64,000 bases of DNA from JBHIYN01 sp041984235 (lineage in GTDB: Bacteria; Pseudomonadota; Gammaproteobacteria; Ga0077536). Positions 15,685-25,010 of this stretch are shown one piece after another; the stretch's first letter is position 1; each line of letters starts with the position of its first letter. The translations under genes and the position numbers were made by a program. Under the pieces are notes generated by a model that worked only from the letters and a program-made list of their open reading frames with translations, had not been told where the DNA came from and searched no databases. The stretch lies in the NCBI GenBank assembly GCA_041984235.1, contig JBHIYN010000007.1, forward strand, positions 124,001 to 188,000. Reading direction: 5' to 3'.

Positions 15685-18138
15685 ATGACCGACCAGCCCC
15701 TGCCGCAGCATGCCCGCGCCGTGATCGTCGGCGGCGGCGTTATCGGCTGCTCCATCGCCTACCATCTCGCCCGCCTGGGCTGGCAGGACGTGGTCCTGCT
15801 CGAACGCCAGCAGATCTCCAGCGGCACTACCTGGCACGCCGCCGGGCTCATCACCACGCTGCGCGATTCGGAGTCGCAGACCCGCCTGGCGAGCTACTCG
15901 CTCCAGCTCTACCAGGCGCTGGAGGCAGAGACCGGGCAGGCCACGGGCTTCATCCGCTGCGGCTCCGTACAGCTCGCGATGGACGAGGCCAAGCGCGAGG
16001 AGATGCGCCGTGGCTGCGCCATGGCGCGCACCTACGGCGTCGAGAACCAGGAAGTGACGCCGGCCGAGATCAAGAGCCTGTTCCCGCTTGCCCACGTCGA
16101 CGACCTGGTCGGGGGCTTCTGGTTCCCGGACGACGGCCGCGTGAACCCGGCCGACGTCTGCCAGGCGCTGGCGCGCGGCGCACGCCAGCGCGGCGTCGCG
16201 ATCCACGAGCACACCGCGGTCACCGGTGTCATCCGCGAGCACGGACGCGCGGTCGGCGTGACCACCGCCGCCGGCGACGTGCGTGCCGAGGTGGTGGTGT
16301 TGTGTCCCGGCATGTGGGGCCGCGAACTCGGGCTCGCCACCGGCATCGACCTGCCGCTGCAGGCGGCCGAGCACTATTACCTCATCTCCGAGCCCATCGA
16401 GGGCGTGCACAACAAGCTGCCGATCCTGCGCGATCCCGGGCGCGCCGCCTACGCCCGCGAAGAGGCCGGCAAGATCATGCTCGGCTTCTTCGAGCCGAGC
16501 GCCGCACCGTGGGCGGTGAACGGCATTCCGGAGAACTTCTGCTTCGACGAGATCCAGCCCGACTGGGAACGCATGGAGCCGCATATCGAGCGCGCCATGC
16601 AGCGCCTGCCGGTGCTGTTCGACACCGGCATCCGCCAGTTCTTCTGCGGGCCGGAGTCGTTCACCCCGGACCACAATTACCTCATGGGCAAGGCGCCGTT
16701 CGTCGACAAGCTGTTCGTCGCCTGCGGCTTCAACTCGCTCGGTATCCTCTCCGGTGGCGGCGCCGGCCAGGTCATGGCGCAGTGGATTGCCGACGGCGTA
16801 CCGCCGATGGACGTGTGGGACGTCGACGTGCGGCGCATGCAGCCGACGCACAACAACAAGCGCTTCGTCGTCGACCGCACGGTCGAATCGCTGGGTATCG
16901 CCTACCAGATGCACTGGCCGCATCGCCAGTGGGAAACCGCGCGCGACGTCAAGCGCTCGGTGCTGCACGAGCGCGTCGCCGCCGCCGGCGCATGCTTCGG
17001 TGAATCGGCCGGCTGGGAGCGGCCCAACTGGTACGCGCGGCCGGGCCAGAAAGCCGCCTACGAGTACGACTTCGGCCGCCAGAACTGGTTCGAGAACAAT
17101 GCCGCCGAGCACCGCGCGGTGCGCGAGGCCGTGGGCCTGTTCGAGCAATCGTCCTTCGCCAAGCTGCTGGTGCAGGGGCGCGACGCGGCCGCGGTGCTGA
17201 ACCGGCTCGCGACCGCCGACCTGGACCTGCCGCCGGGCCGGCTCGCCTATACCCAGTTCCTCAACGCGCGCGGCGGGGTCGAGGCCGATCTCACCGTCAC
17301 CCGGCTGGACGAGGACCGCTTCCTGGTCGTGACCCCGGCCTTCACCTGCACCCACGTGCACGCCTGGATCGCCGAGCACATGCCGCGCGACGCGGCCTGC
17401 GTGGTGACCGACGTCAGCGGCTCGTGGGCCATGCTCAACCTGCAGGGTCCGAACTCGCGCGCCCTGCTCGCCGCGGTCAGCGACGACGATTTCGACAACG
17501 CGGCTTTTCCCTTCGGCAGCGCGCGCAGCGTCGAGATCGGCTACCAGTCGGCACTCGCCATGCGCGTGTCCTACACCGGCGAGCTCGGCTGGGAGCTCTA
17601 CGTGCCAGTCGAAATGGCCGTTCAGATCTACGACCGCCTGCTCGCCGCCGGCGGCGAGCACGGCCTCGTGCACTGTGGCTACCACACCCTCAACTCCCTG
17701 CGCATCGAGAAGGCCTACCGCGAATGGGCGCACGACATGGGTGCCTGCGACACGCTGCTGGAGGCCGGGCTGGCGTTCACCTGCGCGTGGGACAAGCCGG
17801 GCGGCTTCATCGGCCGCGAAGCGTTACTGGCGCAGCGCGAGGCGGGTCCCCTGACGCGGCGCCTGGCGCTGTTCGTGCTCGACGACCCGGAGCCGGTGCT
17901 GGTCCATGCGGAGCCCCTGCTGCGCAACGGCGAGCGCGTCGGCGACACCACCTCGGCGGCCTACGCGCACACCCTGGGCGCGAGCGCCGCACTCGGCTAC
18001 GTGCGCTGCGCCGACGGCGTGACCGACGACTACCTGACTTCCGGCGAGTACGTCATCGAACAGGCCAACCGCAGCCACGGCGCGAAGCTGTGGCTGAAAC
18101 CACCCTACGACCCGGCGAGCAAACGCGCACGCGGCTGA
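15685..18138 (+). CDS. FAD-dependent oxidoreductase with GCV_T domain (sarcosine/dimethylglycine dehydrogenase-like)
   Basis: An 817-residue protein. Residues about 10-375 are a DAO-type FAD domain, with GGGVIGCSIAYHLARLG as the dinucleotide fold and TTWHAAGL, where the histidine is the covalent flavin site in dimethylglycine and sarcosine dehydrogenases. From about 430 to 810 there is an aminomethyltransferase (GCV_T) domain with ELGWELYVP and a C-terminal GCV_T_C part. Such enzymes oxidise N-methyl groups and pass the one-carbon unit to tetrahydrofolate. It follows zur by one base; co-transcription is possible but a functional link to zinc is not evident. Confidence 0.88.
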   Translation: MTDQPLPQHARAVIVGGGVIGCSIAYHLARLGWQDVVLLERQQISSGTTWHAAGLITTLRDSESQTRLASYSLQLYQALEAETGQATGFIRCGSVQLAMDEAKREEMRRGCAMARTYGVENQEVTPAEIKSLFPLAHVDDLVGGFWFPDDGRVNPADVCQALARGARQRGVAIHEHTAVTGVIREHGRAVGVTTAAGDVRAEVVVLCPGMWGRELGLATGIDLPLQAAEHYYLISEPIEGVHNKLPILRDPGRAAYAREEAGKIMLGFFEPSAAPWAVNGIPENFCFDEIQPDWERMEPHIERAMQRLPVLFDTGIRQFFCGPESFTPDHNYLMGKAPFVDKLFVACGFNSLGILSGGGAGQVMAQWIADGVPPMDVWDVDVRRMQPTHNNKRFVVDRTVESLGIAYQMHWPHRQWETARDVKRSVLHERVAAAGACFGESAGWERPNWYARPGQKAAYEYDFGRQNWFENNAAEHRAVREAVGLFEQSSFAKLLVQGRDAAAVLNRLATADLDLPPGRLAYTQFLNARGGVEADLTVTRLDEDRFLVVTPAFTCTHVHAWIAEHMPRDAACVVTDVSGSWAMLNLQGPNSRALLAAVSDDDFDNAAFPFGSARSVEIGYQSALAMRVSYTGELGWELYVPVEMAVQIYDRLLAAGGEHGLVHCGYHTLNSLRIEKAYREWAHDMGACDTLLEAGLAFTCAWDKPGGFIGREALLAQREAGPLTRRLALFVLDDPEPVLVHAEPLLRNGERVGDTTSAAYAHTLGASAALGYVRCADGVTDDYLTSGEYVIEQANRSHGAKLWLKPPYDPASKRARG

Positions 18139-18152
18139 GCGCGCTCAGCCGC
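18131..18152. terminator. 22-bp perfect palindrome joining two convergent stops
   Basis: GCGGCTGAGCGCGCTCAGCCGC is a perfect palindrome. It contains the TGA of the dehydrogenase gene (18136-18138) and, on the other strand, the TGA of the LLM gene (18145-18147). It could fold in RNA from either side, but no T-run follows, so termination is only a possibility. Confidence 0.4.
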
Positions 18153-19428
18153 CCTTGCGGGTCGCCGCCTCCGCCGCCATCCGGCGCTGGCGCTGGGCAT
18201 CGAAGGTGGCCGCCTCGACCGAGGCCTGCACCACCGGCACCTCGTCGGCGGCGAGCGGCTGCATGCGCTGCTTGCGCGCCAGCGCGGCCTCGATGAACGG
18301 CGCCAGCTCGTCGGCCTTGGCCTGCTCGCGCGCCGCAACCTCGGCCGCGAACTCCGGCATCACGCTGTCGGCGAACAGTTCCAGCGAGTCGCAGATGTTG
18401 CGGTGGCTGTTGCGTCCGGCCTGCTGCAGGAAGATGACCTGGTCGACCCCGGCCTCCTGCATGCCGCGCAGGTGGCGGCGCATGTCCTCGGGCGTGCCGA
18501 TGCCGGCGCCGTCGTACTCGGCGCGCGACAGGGCCGCCTGGATCAGGCGATCGGAGGCGTCGCCGCGCTTGGCCATGAACTCTTCCCACATGTTGCTGTG
18601 GCCGGGCACGAAGTCCTCCGCCACCAGCTTCTGCTGCGAGTAGCGGAAGAACTCGAAATTGTCCTGGCCACGGCGGATGGCCTCGGCGCGATCCTCGTGC
18701 ATGGAGAACGCCGACACCATGGCGAGGTTGGCGTTGACCGACCAGCCGAGCGGCACGCACTCCTCGCTGCGGATGATGTCGTAGTAGACCTGCGACCAGT
18801 TGCGCGCCTCATCCGGGTCGAGGAAGGAGAAGGCCAGCGCGCCGACCCCGTGGCGGGCGGCGACCTTGATGGTCTCGCGGTTGGAGCACGCCATCCACAG
18901 CGGCGGGTGCGGCTTCTGCAACGGTTTCGGCAGCACGTTGCGGCAGGGCATGGAGAAGGCCTCGCCCTCGTAACCGGGATAGGGCGTCAGCACCATCATG
19001 TTGCAGATCTGCTCGACCGACTCCAGCGCCAGCGCGCGCTTCTGCCGCGCCGGAATGCCGAAGCCGCGCAGCTCCAGGCGCGTCGCGCCTTCACCGAAGC
19101 CGAACTCGACCCGGCCGTCGGAAAGCAGGTCCAGCGTCGCCAGCGCCTCCGCGGTGCGCGCCGGGTGGTTGTACTGCGGAATGACCTGGCGGATGCCGTG
19201 GCCGAGGCGGATGCGCGAGGTGCGCGCGGCAGCGGCGCCGAGGAAGACCTCCGGCGCGGAGGAATGCGAGTACTCGTCGAGGAAATGATGCTCCACGTCC
19301 CACGCGTAGTCGAAGCCGAGGCGGTCGGCGAGCACGACCTGCTCCAGCGCCTCGCCGAACAGCCGGTGCTCGTCGTCCTCGGCCCACGGACGCGGCAGCT
19401 GCAGCTCGTAGAACACTCCGAATCGCAT
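18145..19428 (-). CDS. LLM class flavin-dependent oxidoreductase
   Basis: A 427-residue luciferase-like protein: MRFGVFYELQLPRPW, WDVEHHFLDEYSHSSAPEVFLGAAAART (the His-rich segment typical of luciferase-like monooxygenases), RIRLGHGIRQVIPQYNHPARTAEALATLDLLSDGRVEFGFGEG, and GIGTPEDMRRHLRGMQEAGVDQVIF near 330. It ends in a long charged helical tail. The start at 19428 is backed by GGGGAGA just upstream. Like the other LLM genes here it probably oxidises a small organic compound with FMN plus a reductase partner not in the window. Confidence 0.87.
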   Translation of the reverse strand: MRFGVFYELQLPRPWAEDDEHRLFGEALEQVVLADRLGFDYAWDVEHHFLDEYSHSSAPEVFLGAAAARTSRIRLGHGIRQVIPQYNHPARTAEALATLDLLSDGRVEFGFGEGATRLELRGFGIPARQKRALALESVEQICNMMVLTPYPGYEGEAFSMPCRNVLPKPLQKPHPPLWMACSNRETIKVAARHGVGALAFSFLDPDEARNWSQVYYDIIRSEECVPLGWSVNANLAMVSAFSMHEDRAEAIRRGQDNFEFFRYSQQKLVAEDFVPGHSNMWEEFMAKRGDASDRLIQAALSRAEYDGAGIGTPEDMRRHLRGMQEAGVDQVIFLQQAGRNSHRNICDSLELFADSVMPEFAAEVAAREQAKADELAPFIEAALARKQRMQPLAADEVPVVQASVEAATFDAQRQRRMAAEAATRKGG

Positions 19429-19580
19429 GACCCGATCTCCCCGCAATCAATCGCCTGATAGTAACCTGCCGCGGGAGACGGACGAAAATGGTGCCCGATC
19501 GCGGCTGCCCGCGGCGTTGCGACGGCGATTGATCTCGCTGGTGTTTCGCGGCACTCTTTGCCGCCCTGTGCCGAACCCGA

Positions 19581-20156
19581 ATGCCCATGCGACTGCACTC
19601 CGGGCGGCGCCTGCGACGGCTGGCCGGCGCGCCGCTCATCATCATTGCCTGCCTCGCCGGCGCGGCGCCCGCGGCAGCCGGCCCACGCACGCTCGGCTGG
19701 CTGGAATGGGCGTGGCTGGAACCCGGCCACGTGCGGATCAAGGCCAAGCTCGACACCGGTGCGCGCACCAGTTCGATCGACGCCGCGGATATCGAACCCT
19801 TCGAGCGCGACGGCGAGCCCTGGGTGCGGTTCCGCGTGCCACTGGCGTCCCGTCCCGACGACTCGGATCATGGTGAGGACCTGGTCTACGAGCGTCGCGT
19901 GCTGCGCGAAGTACGGGTCAAGGATCACCTGCACGCGAGCCACGTGCGCTACGTGGTCCGCCTGCGCCTGTGCGTCGGCGGACTGGCTTTCTTCACGCCT
20001 GTGACACTCGCCGATCGCAGTCGTTTCAACTATCCGCTGCTGCTCGGCCGCCTGGCGCTGCAAGGGCGCTACACGGTCGACGCGGCGCGCAAGTTCACCG
20101 CCGATCACAGTTGCCGGGCGAGTTCCCCGGACACGGCGGCCGGAGCCGATCAATGA
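19581..20156 (+). CDS. Secreted retropepsin-like (RimK-associated) protease
   Basis: A 191-residue protein with an N-terminal hydrophobic signal (residues about 14-34). The core has LDTGARTSSID (the aspartic protease D-T-G-A motif) near residue 54 and NYPLLLGRLALQGRYTVDAARKF near the C-terminus, the pattern of proteins listed as ATP-dependent zinc protease but built like retropepsins. The signal puts it in the periplasm. Its stop overlaps the ATG of the next gene (ATGA). It heads a four-gene operon with an ATP-grasp ligase, so it may cleave or trim a peptide-like product of that ligase; that role is inferred. Confidence 0.85.
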   Translation: MPMRLHSGRRLRRLAGAPLIIIACLAGAAPAAAGPRTLGWLEWAWLEPGHVRIKAKLDTGARTSSIDAADIEPFERDGEPWVRFRVPLASRPDDSDHGEDLVYERRVLREVRVKDHLHASHVRYVVRLRLCVGGLAFFTPVTLADRSRFNYPLLLGRLALQGRYTVDAARKFTADHSCRASSPDTAAGADQ

Positions 20157-21694
20157 GGAAATTACAGACACTGCTGCTGGTTGCGGCCCTGGTCAGCGTG
20201 GCGCTGGTAGTGATGTATGCCAAGGTCACACGCCTCGGCCTGCCGCTGCTGCCGGGCCAGCTCGAACCGGTATGGGCGGTCGAGGCGCGGATTTCCTTCG
20301 ACGGCCGCGGACGCGCCACGGTCGTCAATTTCGACATTCCCGACCAGCTCGGCGACTTCGTGCGGCTGGAGGAATACTTCGTCTCGCGCAGCTACGGTCT
20401 CAACCTGGAAGCGGAGAAACGCGATCGCCGCGCCGAATGGTCGACGCGCCGCGCGCGTGGCCCGCAGCGCCTCTACTACCGCATGGAGCTGGCGCCGCGC
20501 AGCGGCGACGACGCCGACACCACGGCCCCATCACGCGTACCGCGCGCGCCGGAACGGCCGGCCTACGAGGAGCCACTGGCGTCCGCGGTCGACGACGTGC
20601 TCGGCGAAGTGCGCGCCGAGTCGGCCAACGTGTTCACCTTCGTCAGCCAGCTCCTGGTCAAGCTCAACGCGCCCAATGCCGATGGCAACGTCATGACCAT
20701 CCGCGCCAATACCGAGCGCGGCTCGGAGGCCTGGGTCGAGCGCCTGATGTACGTCCTTGCCGGCGCCCGCATCACCAGCCGCATGGTGCGGGGCATCGTG
20801 CTCGAGGACGGCGTCTCCAACCAGGCCCTCACCCCGTGGCTGGAGGTGCACAACGGCCGCGAGTGGCAGGGCTTCGATCCCCTCTCCGGCGACAAGGGCT
20901 ACCCCGAGAACTTCGTGCGCTGGACGGTCGGCAGCGACCCGCTGCTGAGCGTGGACAACGGCCGCAATGCCACGGTCTCGTTCGCCATCTCGCGCTACAC
21001 GCGTTCGCTGACGCACGTCGCGCGCGAGCGTGCCGAGGCGAGCGACGAGTGGCTTTCCAACCTGCTGCTGTTCAATCTCCCGGTCAACACCCAGAACGTC
21101 TATCGCATCCTCCTGATGGTGCCCCTGGGCGCGCTGATCGTCGCCTTCATGCGCACTATCGTCGGCATTCCCACGCTCGGCACCTTCATGCCCATCCTGA
21201 TCGCGATCGCCTTCCGCGAGACCGATTTGGCATGGGGCCTGGCGCTGTTCGTGATCATCACCGGCGCCGGGCTGTCACTGCGCTTCTACCTCGAACGCCT
21301 GCAACTGCTGCTGGTACCGCGGCTGTGCTCGGTGCTGGTGCTGGTAGTGCTGCTAATGCTGGTGATCAGCCTGGTCAGTGCCAGGCTGGGCCTGGATCGC
21401 GGTTTCTCGATCGCGCTGTTCCCAATCGTGATCCTGACCATGGTCATCGAGCACATGTCGGTGGTGTGGGAGGAATCCGGACCGATGTCGGCCTTCAAGG
21501 AAGGCCTGGGCAGCCTGTTCGTCGCGGTGCTCGGCTTCCTGGTCATGAGCAACGACTATCTGACGCACATCGTCTTCCTGTTCCCCGAAGTGCTCGTCAT
21601 CCTGCTCGCGGTGTTCATCCTGATGGGACGTTACACCGGCTACCGGGTGACCGAGATCATGCGCTTCCGCGACATCGTCGAACCGCCGCGCTGA
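20153..21694 (+). CDS. Inactive transglutaminase fused to 7TM membrane domain (UUP1-like)
   Basis: A 513-residue protein. An N-terminal helix (8-24) anchors a periplasmic domain of about 330 residues that includes a transglutaminase-like core (ANTERGSEAWVERLMYVLAGARITSRMVRGI, then TPWLEVHNGREWQGFDPLSG), in which no catalytic cysteine is seen at the expected place. The C-terminal part holds about seven transmembrane helices from residue 320 on. This architecture is known next to RimK-like ligases and retropepsin-like proteases. It overlaps the upstream gene by 4 bases and is 1 base from the next. Role probably binding or transport of a peptide-like substrate; not proven. Confidence 0.85.
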   Translation: MRKLQTLLLVAALVSVALVVMYAKVTRLGLPLLPGQLEPVWAVEARISFDGRGRATVVNFDIPDQLGDFVRLEEYFVSRSYGLNLEAEKRDRRAEWSTRRARGPQRLYYRMELAPRSGDDADTTAPSRVPRAPERPAYEEPLASAVDDVLGEVRAESANVFTFVSQLLVKLNAPNADGNVMTIRANTERGSEAWVERLMYVLAGARITSRMVRGIVLEDGVSNQALTPWLEVHNGREWQGFDPLSGDKGYPENFVRWTVGSDPLLSVDNGRNATVSFAISRYTRSLTHVARERAEASDEWLSNLLLFNLPVNTQNVYRILLMVPLGALIVAFMRTIVGIPTLGTFMPILIAIAFRETDLAWGLALFVIITGAGLSLRFYLERLQLLLVPRLCSVLVLVVLLMLVISLVSARLGLDRGFSIALFPIVILTMVIEHMSVVWEESGPMSAFKEGLGSLFVAVLGFLVMSNDYLTHIVFLFPEVLVILLAVFILMGRYTGYRVTEIMRFRDIVEPPR

Positions 21695-21695
21695 C

Positions 21696-22652
21696 GTGTT
21701 CGAACGCATCCGCAAGCTGCGCGCTGCCGGCGTGGTCGGCATCAACAACCGGAACCGCGGTTACATCATGCCGCGCAACCCGCGGCGTCTCTACGCGCTG
21801 GTCGACGACAAGGTCAGGACCAAGCAGCTCGCCGTGGCCGCCGGCATCGCCGTCCCCGAGCTCTACGGCCTGATCCATTCGGTACACGACGCGCACGAGT
21901 TCGCGCGGCACGTGGAGGGCCGCCAGGACTTCGTCGTCAAGCCGGCCCGCGGCAGCGGCGGCAAGGGTATCCTGGTGGTCGCCGACCGCCGTCGCGATAT
22001 GTACGTCAAGGGCGACGGCTCGGTGCTCGGGCAGGCCGAGATCGAGCACCACATCCAGAACGTGCTGGGCGGGGTCTACAGCCTCGGCGGGCAGCCCGAC
22101 CAGGCCATCATCGAGTATCGCGTGCGCTTCGACCCGGTGTTCGAGGCGGTCAGCTACCGCGGCGTGCCGGACATCCGCGTGCTGGTCTACCGCGGCATCC
22201 CGGCCATGGCCATGCTGCGCCTGCCGACCCGCGCCTCCGACGGCCGCGCCAACCTGCACCAGGGCGCGGTCGGCGTCGGCATCGATCTGGCGAGCGGACA
22301 GACCACGCTGGCGGTGTGCCGGGATCGCCGCATCGTGGAGCACCCGGACTTCGGCACCGCCCTGGGTGGACTGACCATTCCCGGCTGGGAAACGCTGCTG
22401 CTGCTGGCCGCGCGCTGTCAGAATCTCGCGCCGCTTGGCTATCTCGGCGTCGACATGGTGCTCGATGCCGCGCTGGGCCCGCTGGTGCTGGAGCTCAATG
22501 CCCGCCCCGGTCTCGCCATCCAGATTGCCAATGGCCGCGGCCTGCGACCGACCCTGGATGCCATTGATGCGCGCGCGCCCGAAGGACTGCCGGCCGAAGA
22601 GCGCGCTGCACTGGCGTGCGAGATCGCACGCGACGCCGGCGTGCGACACTGA
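21696..22652 (+). CDS. RimK-like ATP-grasp ligase (alpha-L-glutamate ligase-like)
   Basis: A 318-residue ATP-grasp enzyme. It starts at a GTG, 1 base after the previous stop. Visible motifs: FVVKPARGSGGKGILVV (ATP-binding strand), a DIRVLVYRGIPAMAMLRLPT segment, GAVGVGIDLASG, and the metal-binding DMVLDAALGPLVLELNARPGLAIQ near the end. Enzymes of this kind join an amino acid, often glutamate, to a carboxylate with ATP. No signal peptide, so it acts in the cytoplasm, while both neighbours have periplasmic parts. The acceptor is unknown. Confidence 0.87.
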   Translation: MFERIRKLRAAGVVGINNRNRGYIMPRNPRRLYALVDDKVRTKQLAVAAGIAVPELYGLIHSVHDAHEFARHVEGRQDFVVKPARGSGGKGILVVADRRRDMYVKGDGSVLGQAEIEHHIQNVLGGVYSLGGQPDQAIIEYRVRFDPVFEAVSYRGVPDIRVLVYRGIPAMAMLRLPTRASDGRANLHQGAVGVGIDLASGQTTLAVCRDRRIVEHPDFGTALGGLTIPGWETLLLLAARCQNLAPLGYLGVDMVLDAALGPLVLELNARPGLAIQIANGRGLRPTLDAIDARAPEGLPAEERAALACEIARDAGVRH

Positions 22653-22659
22653 ACCAACC

Positions 22660-24021
22660 GTGCATCGACGCGCCCGCCGCTGCCTCGCCCCGCTGCTGGT
22701 CGCGCTCGCCGCGACCGGCGGCGCTACGGCCCAGGCACCGGCGGCGGGGGAGCGCAGCGAGGCCGCGGCACTACCCGATGCCGAACAACGCGCCGATGCC
22801 GCGGTAAGCAGCACCGAGTCCGCAGGCACCGCAGCCGACCGCCCGCCCACCGGCAGCACCGGCGAGGCGGTCGCGGAAACCCCGTCGCCGGTCACGCCGG
22901 AACGCGAGGGCGCGTCCGCCACCTGGGGCGCCCTGGAGATCCTCGGCGCCACGGTCACGCCCGGCACGCGCGCCGATCTGCACTGGTCCGCGGGACAGTC
23001 TTTCGCCGGCAGCGCAGTCGAGACCCCGGTAGTGGTCCTGCGCGGACACCAGCGCGGCCCCACCCTGTGCCTGACCGCGGCCGTGCACGGCGACGAGATC
23101 AACGGCGTGGAGATCGTGCGCCGCGTGCTCGCCGCCATCGACCCGGCCGAGCTGCGTGGCACCGTCATCGGTGCACCCATCGTCAACCTGCTCGGATTCT
23201 CGCGCGGCAGTCGCTACCTCCCGGATCGCCGCGACCTCAACCGCTATTTTCCGGGTCACCCCAAGGGCAGCTCGGCCTCGCGCATTGCCCACGTATTCTT
23301 CAACGGCGTCATGCGCCACTGCGATCGCCTGGTCGACTTTCACACCGGCTCGTTCAAGCGCAGCAACCTGCCGCAACTGCGCGCCAACCTGCAGAACGAG
23401 CAGGTGCGCGAGTTCGTCGAACGCTTCGGCGCCACCGCGGTGCTGCACAAGCGTGGCGCTCGCGGCACCCTGCGTGGCGCCGCGGTGGCCGCGGGGATCC
23501 CCGCGGTGACCTTCGAGCTCGGCGAGCCCGGCACGCTGCAGCTCGACCACGTACGTCTGGGCGTCAAGGCGCTGGACACCCTGCTCGACAAGCTCGACAT
23601 GGTCGACCGCTTTCGCCTGTGGGCGGAGCCGCAGCCGGTGTTCTATCGCTCGCGCTGGCTGCGCGCCTACCGCGGCGGCATCCTCACTTCCAGCGTCCGT
23701 CTCGGCGCGCGGGTCACGCGCGGGGAGGTGCTCGGTGTCGTGACCAACCCGCTGACCAACGAGCGCTCGGAGATCCTGTCACCGTATGACGGGCGCCTGC
23801 TCGGCCGCGCACTCAACCAGTTCGTGCTGCCCGGCTTCGCCACGTTCCACATTGGTATCGAGACCAGCGACGTGGCGGCGCCCGCACCGGATCTGCCGCC
23901 CGAAGATCCCGGTTACGGCGACGACGATGTCACCGACGACGCCGGCGCCGACGACGGTCCGGCGGTGCGCTCGGTGGTCGACGACCTGATCGAGGACATC
24001 GTCGACGAAGAGATGCACTGA
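22660..24021 (+). CDS. Succinylglutamate desuccinylase/aspartoacylase-family zinc peptidase, secreted
   Basis: A 453-residue protein of the AstE/AspA (M14-like) family. The start is a GTG at 22660, 7 bases after the ligase stop, opening a signal peptide with an Arg cluster (MHRRARRCLAPLLVALAATGGA). A low-complexity Ala/Glu-rich linker (about 25-90) precedes the catalytic domain: AAVHGDEINGVE gives the zinc His and Glu, and LVDFHTGS the second His. The C-terminus is a very acidic tail rich in Asp. It would hydrolyse an acyl-amino acid bond in the periplasm, the reverse of a ligase. Last gene of the four-gene operon. Confidence 0.85.
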   Translation: MHRRARRCLAPLLVALAATGGATAQAPAAGERSEAAALPDAEQRADAAVSSTESAGTAADRPPTGSTGEAVAETPSPVTPEREGASATWGALEILGATVTPGTRADLHWSAGQSFAGSAVETPVVVLRGHQRGPTLCLTAAVHGDEINGVEIVRRVLAAIDPAELRGTVIGAPIVNLLGFSRGSRYLPDRRDLNRYFPGHPKGSSASRIAHVFFNGVMRHCDRLVDFHTGSFKRSNLPQLRANLQNEQVREFVERFGATAVLHKRGARGTLRGAAVAAGIPAVTFELGEPGTLQLDHVRLGVKALDTLLDKLDMVDRFRLWAEPQPVFYRSRWLRAYRGGILTSSVRLGARVTRGEVLGVVTNPLTNERSEILSPYDGRLLGRALNQFVLPGFATFHIGIETSDVAAPAPDLPPEDPGYGDDDVTDDAGADDGPAVRSVVDDLIEDIVDEEMH

Positions 24022-24037
24022 GCGCGCTCGGGACGGC

Positions 24038-24286
24038 TCAATCCTGTAGCGCGGCAAGTGCGTCTTCGACGGACTTGAGCAGCGTCCCGGACGCCGTGCT
24101 GCGCGCCGGCATGCCCTCGTCGTCGGCGGTCGACTGCTCGCGGCAGTCGAGCGCCCAGGCCTCGAGGATCTCGCGCTTCTGGCGGCGGCTCAGTCGACCG
24201 TCATCGACCACTGCGGACGGCGTATCGAACACTGCCGCGGGCTTCATCCGCATTTCAGAAACGGTGTCTTCGGGTAATGCAACCAT
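24038..24286 (-). CDS. Small conserved stress-type protein
   Basis: An 82-residue soluble protein whose core LSRRQKREILEAWALDCREQSTADDEGM resembles a short family common in proteobacterial stress clusters (QK-EIL--W--D-R-----EEGM). No cysteine pair or membrane helix. AGAGGAG precedes the ATG. A sigma-54-like promoter lies 61-75 bp upstream. Function unknown; the neighbouring universal stress protein suggests a stress role. Confidence 0.65.
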   Translation of the reverse strand: MVALPEDTVSEMRMKPAAVFDTPSAVVDDGRLSRRQKREILEAWALDCREQSTADDEGMPARSTASGTLLKSVEDALAALQD

Positions 24287-24346
24287 GGGCTTGCTCCTCT
24301 GCGCTGTGAATCACGCACGCGCTCAGCGGCGTGCCCAGATTTACGA

Positions 24347-24362
24347 TGCAGATTTCGTGCCG
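24347..24362 (-). promoter_or_regulatory. Sigma-54-like promoter for the small stress protein
   Basis: On the minus strand the sequence CGGCACGAAATCTGCA has GG and GC separated by 10 bases and resembles TGGCACG-N4-TTGCA with two mismatches. Transcription would begin near 24336, about 50 bases before the ATG. It is the weakest of the six such sites in this island. Confidence 0.4.
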
Positions 24363-24395
24363 ATCGGGCATCGCTGCCACGGACGGCCGGCCGGA

Positions 24396-24857
24396 CTACT
24401 GCCGCAGGCGCACCGTCAGCACGTCGCACTCGGCGAGGTGCACGACAGCGCTTGCGGTCGAGCCGAGCACGCGTCGGATGCCGCTGCGGCCGTGACTGCC
24501 GAGCACGATGACGTCGGCGCCGAACTCGCCGGCGCAGTCGAGCACCACGTCGACCACCGAGCCGATGGTGACCAGGGTCTCGATCCCGAGATCGTCAAAA
24601 CGAGCGACCGCGCCCGCAAGGCGCTCACGCGCCGCGGCCAGGCGCTGCTCGTCATACTCCGGCGTCGTGCCGGGCAGGGCCACGCCACCGGCTGCCGCGG
24701 CCGCCACGACCTCGGCCGGCACCGGGTCGAGTACGTAGAGCAGCTTCGCCGCTGCGCCGGTATCGCGCACGAGCTGGGCGAAGCGCTCGATCACGGTATT
24801 GTCCTCGACCGTTAGGTCGACGGCGCCGAGGATGCGCCGGTAGGCAATGTCGGACAT
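24396..24857 (-). CDS. Universal stress protein (UspA family)
   Basis: A 153-residue UspA-fold protein: it starts MSDIAYRRILGAVDLTVEDN, and the ATP-binding loop appears as VLGSHGRSGIRRVLGSTASAVVHLAECDVLTVR (the G-2x-G-9x-G(S/T) pattern). The start at 24857 is chosen because AGGAGA lies before it and the longer open frame lacks similarity to the fold. Located between an antiporter and a small stress protein on the same strand. It likely binds ATP and supports stress survival. Confidence 0.93.
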   Translation of the reverse strand: MSDIAYRRILGAVDLTVEDNTVIERFAQLVRDTGAAAKLLYVLDPVPAEVVAAAAAGGVALPGTTPEYDEQRLAAARERLAGAVARFDDLGIETLVTIGSVVDVVLDCAGEFGADVIVLGSHGRSGIRRVLGSTASAVVHLAECDVLTVRLRQ

Positions 24858-25010
24858 GTCGAATCTCCTAATGAGCGTCAGGGATCGGGTCGGCTGCACA
24901 GCGTTGCACGGAGCGCCGCTCATTTGCGCCCCTTTGTTGCAGCATGCGCGACCCGGGCGCACCGGGCAAACCACGCTGGCGGCGGACGTGGCGGGATCTC
25001 ATGCGGAACC

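Noticed and set aside
15634..17733. 699-codon minus-strand frame opposite the dimethylglycine dehydrogenase-like gene
   Set aside because: No motif; the plus strand has a complete FAD and GCV_T architecture.
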